A DNA stretch of 64,000 nt from Xiphophorus maculatus (Eukaryota; Chordata; Actinopteri; Cyprinodontiformes; Poeciliidae), in NCBI RefSeq assembly GCF_002775205.1, contig NC_036455.1, positions 4,130,501 to 4,194,500 of the forward strand, written 5' to 3'. Under the pieces are notes generated by a model. It did not search any database. It was not told where the DNA came from and worked only from the letters and a program-made list of their open reading frames with translations. Within the stretch, counting starts at the first letter, position 1. Every line of letters begins with the position of its first letter. Made by a program: the position numbers and the translations under genes. Positions 61,889 to 64,000 of the stretch are shown here, piece by piece.

Positions 61889-62934
61889 ATGGGCATCATG
61901 ATCGGCAGACCAACATATTGAAGAGATCTACAGGTAAGAACAGGACAGAGTCAGCAATGAAAGCTGCTTGTGAGCTGGAGACCCTCAACAATGAAAACGG
62001 TGAACTACAGGAAGTTTCTATACTAGGAACAGTTGTGGATCATATAGCCTCCATTAAAACGTACATTCATATGATTGAAACAGAGATCGCTAAGGTAGAG
62101 CAGATCAATGAAGAAGAAACAGTCTCTGAAACCCAACTAAGTGGGGACCAGCAAGATGACAAAAAACCATCAAAGAAATATAAACGTAGTAACAAAAGAA
62201 AGACAGCAATGAAAGCTGCCTGTGTGCTGGAGACCCTCAACAATGATAAAGTTTCTGTGGAAGACACTGAACAAGAAGAAGTTTCAATACCAGAAAACTT
62301 CTTTTCTGAAATAGTGGGGGATCATACAGCCTCCATCATAACTGAGGTTCATAGAAATGAAACAGTGATTGGTGAACTACAGCAGGCGACTGAAGACGAA
62401 ATGGTCCCTGAAATACAACAGAATGGGGATCAGCCAGATGAGAAAAGGCCATTGACTAAATCAAAATGTATGAAAAAGAGAAAGACGGCAATGAAAGCTG
62501 AACTAGAAACCGTTGTAAACCCAATAGAGACAGATCAAAACTTGATCCACAACACTGAGACACCAAAAACAGATTTAGAAATACTAGAGATCCCACAGAC
62601 AGCTTTTGAGCAAATAGAGACAAAACCTTACAAAGTCTCAGAAGACGTAACAGGTAGAGTTCCTGTAGTTTGCACAGAACGGGAGAGTGGTCTCATAGAA
62701 AAACAGAGAACATTGCCTCCACAGATAAAGGTTACATTTAACGAAGATGGAATCCAAACAACAAATCAGGAATCAGAGACTCAAGCAGCTGAAGAGTCAG
62801 CTGAGCAGAACAACGTCTCTGAACAAGAAGAGAGCCCCATGAAAAAGATTTCTCTGTGGAGGCGAATCAAAAAGGCTTTAACTCCATCATGTCTGCGCCA
62901 GTTCAGAGGCAGAAGTAACGTCCATCCAGCGTAG
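61846..62934 (+). CDS. Unrecognised repeat-built protein, C-terminal part (frame +1 relative to the N-terminal part)
   Basis: The frame is open from 61846 to the TAG at 62932-62934. It has no ATG of its own near its left edge; the first residues AHFIAKKQPSETQLNGHHDR look like a direct continuation of the 60737 frame. It contains tandem units of about 90-100 residues. Units begin SAMKAACELETLNNE (about 61954), TAMKAACVLETLNND (about 62206) and a truncated TAMKAELETVVN (about 62488). Each holds VxDHxASI-type phrases and GDQxDxK, then ends in a Lys/Arg-rich stretch. The C-terminus is basic and amphipathic (KKISLWRRIKKALTPSCLRQ). It is acidic and disordered overall, with no catalytic motif. Most likely it is the second half of one protein of about 730 residues; a pseudogene is the alternative. 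Confidence 0.65.
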   Translation, partial: AHFIAKKQPSETQLNGHHDRQTNILKRSTGKNRTESAMKAACELETLNNENGELQEVSILGTVVDHIASIKTYIHMIETEIAKVEQINEEETVSETQLSGDQQDDKKPSKKYKRSNKRKTAMKAACVLETLNNDKVSVEDTEQEEVSIPENFFSEIVGDHTASIITEVHRNETVIGELQQATEDEMVPEIQQNGDQPDEKRPLTKSKCMKKRKTAMKAELETVVNPIETDQNLIHNTETPKTDLEILEIPQTAFEQIETKPYKVSEDVTGRVPVVCTERESGLIEKQRTLPPQIKVTFNEDGIQTTNQESETQAAEESAEQNNVSEQEESPMKKISLWRRIKKALTPSCLRQFRGRSNVHPA

Positions 62935-63428
62935 ACATCAATTTATGTCTCCAGTATGTTCGATTTAAAAGGGGGGTGGGGCCATGTGTTGGTTGGGTGA
63001 TTGGCGCTAATTGGAAAAAGAGCTACTGTTGTTGTTAATTGGACATTTTAATATTAAAAAGCTAGGACTGCACGGTGGGAAACGTCTCCCCGTGTAGGTG
63101 TGGGTTCACTCTGGATGCTCCGGCTTCCCCTACGTTCAACATCAGTACTCATGTTCATTCATTGTAAGATTTTTATTTCTAATTCTAAACAGAAAATAAG
63201 ACAACCACATTTATTAATTAATGGGAGAATTGGAAAAAGAAAATGTAAACAACATGGAACAAAAAGAGCCTTTTAGAAGTCTAAACCTATACAAATTGGA
63301 AAAAAATTTAGAAAATTATTTATCTTTCTGGGCAAGATATACAGTATATATCTATATCTAAATTTAATTATATATATAGACATAGATATCTATCTATAAG
63401 TAAATCTGTCTGTGTCTCTATAAATGTA
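62935..63428 (+). other. Downstream flank of the 60.7-kb coding region
   Basis: AT-rich and without coding signal. TATATA and TCTATA simple repeats lie near 63343-63400. No AATAAA is seen before the Tc1 end, where AATAAA at 63441 belongs to the transposon repeat. Confidence 0.5.
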
Positions 63429-64000
63429 CACTGCTCAAAAAAATAAAGGGAACACTCAAATAACACATCCTAGATCTGAATGAAATATTCTCATTGAATA
63501 CTTTGTTCTGTACAAAGTTGAATGTGCTGACAACAAAATCACACAAAAATCATCAATGGAAATCAAATTTATTAACCAATGGAGGCCTGGATTTGGAGCC
63601 ACACACAAAATTAAAGTGAAATAACACTACACGCTGATCCAACTTTAATGTAATGTCTTTAAAACAAGTCAAAATGAGGCTCAGTATTGTGTGTGGCCTC
63701 CACGTGCCTGTATGACCTCCCTACAACGCCTGGGCATGCTCCTGATGAGGTGGCGGATGGTCTCCTGAGGGATCTCCTCCCAGACCTGGACTAAAGCATC
63801 CGCCAACTCCTGGACAGTCTGTGGTGCAACGTGACGTTGGTGGATGGAGCGAGACATGATGTCCCAGATGTGCTCAATCGAATTCAGGTCTGGGGAACGG
63901 GCTGGCCAGTCCATAGCTTCAATGCCTTCATCTTGCAGGAACTGCTGACACACTCCAGCCACATGAGGTCTAGCATTGTCCTGCATTAGGAGGGACCCAG
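63429..64000 (-). mobile_element. Tc1/mariner-family transposon, one end and most of the 3' half of its gene
   Basis: The terminal repeat begins CACTGCTCAAAAAAATAAAG right after a TA dinucleotide (63427-63428), the target these elements duplicate. The non-coding end runs to about 63680, where the transposase gene begins in reverse. The element continues beyond the window. Confidence 0.9.
63681..64000 (-). CDS. Tc1/mariner transposase, C-terminal half (open to the window edge)
   Basis: The transposase cuts and pastes the element at TA sites. The visible part reads GSLLMQDNARPHVAG, carrying the second Asp of the DDE triad in QDNARPH. It continues with the WPARSPDLNSIEHIWDIM box, where the third acidic residue of the catalytic set (Glu in IEHIWD or Asp) is expected. 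No stop or frameshift occurs over 106 codons, so the copy may be young. The N-terminal DNA-binding domain is off the edge. Confidence 0.92.
   Translation of the reverse strand, partial: GSLLMQDNARPHVAGVCQQFLQDEGIEAMDWPARSPDLNSIEHIWDIMSRSIHQRHVAPQTVQELADALVQVWEEIPQETIRHLIRSMPRRCREVIQARGGHTQY

Noticed and set aside
61927..61940. Splice donor (ACAG|GTAAGA) ending the first half of the unknown gene
   Set aside because: The frame continues through it with repeat units conserved on the far side, so splicing here would discard clearly coding sequence. Not fully excluded.
1..64000. CRISPR arrays, bacterial operons or plasmid features
   Set aside because: No regularly spaced repeats; the sequence is plainly vertebrate with introns.

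Overview
This is an AT-rich vertebrate nuclear window, most likely from a teleost fish. The evidence is long introns with GT/AG boundaries, a tRNA-headed SINE, Tc1/mariner copies whose ends look like those common in fish genomes, several short inverted-repeat DNA transposons, and vertebrate orthologues (Ash1l, Rnf115/126, Scamp3, Crabp2). Species cannot be fixed from the sequence alone. I joined the exons by hand; in all four conserved genes the codon phases close at every visible junction, which is the main support for the exon boundaries given.

Layout. (1) 1-31,000, minus strand: ash1l, a histone H3K36 methyltransferase. 23 coding exons are visible, starting at 23604. The last C-terminal part, after the middle of the BAH domain, lies off the left edge. 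A CpG-richer block near 30.5-31.1 kb is the likely promoter and non-coding first exon. (2) 33,129-40,156, minus: a complete nine-exon E3 ubiquitin ligase of the RNF115/RNF126 family, 283 residues. (3) 42,163-50,380, minus: a complete nine-exon scamp3, 337 residues. (4) 55,693-58,909 and beyond, minus: exons 2-4 of crabp2; exon 1 is not found in the window. (5) 60,737-62,934, plus: an unrecognised, apparently intronless, repeat-built coding region with coiled coils and four QTE motifs resembling LC8 (dynein light chain) docking sites. It is now split in two by one frame change, and lies antisense inside or beside crabp2 intron 1. (6) 63,429-64,000: one end of a Tc1/mariner transposon with an open transposase frame running off the right edge.

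The ash1l-scamp3-crabp2 association matches genes that also lie on one chromosome arm in mammals (human 1q21-1q23). The four conserved genes share a strand but are independent units, not an operon: chromatin methylation, ubiquitin ligation, vesicle trafficking and retinoic acid transport.

The rest is intron and intergenic DNA with transposon debris: two SINE copies (one with an exact 15-bp target duplication, the other nested in an older element), Tc1 remnants, LINE 3' ends, inverted-repeat elements, hairpins and microsatellites. The most interesting item is the repeat-built gene at 60.7-62.9 kb. It shows compensating frameshifts between its own internal repeats and has a perfect-arm RFX X-box about 0.94 kb upstream.
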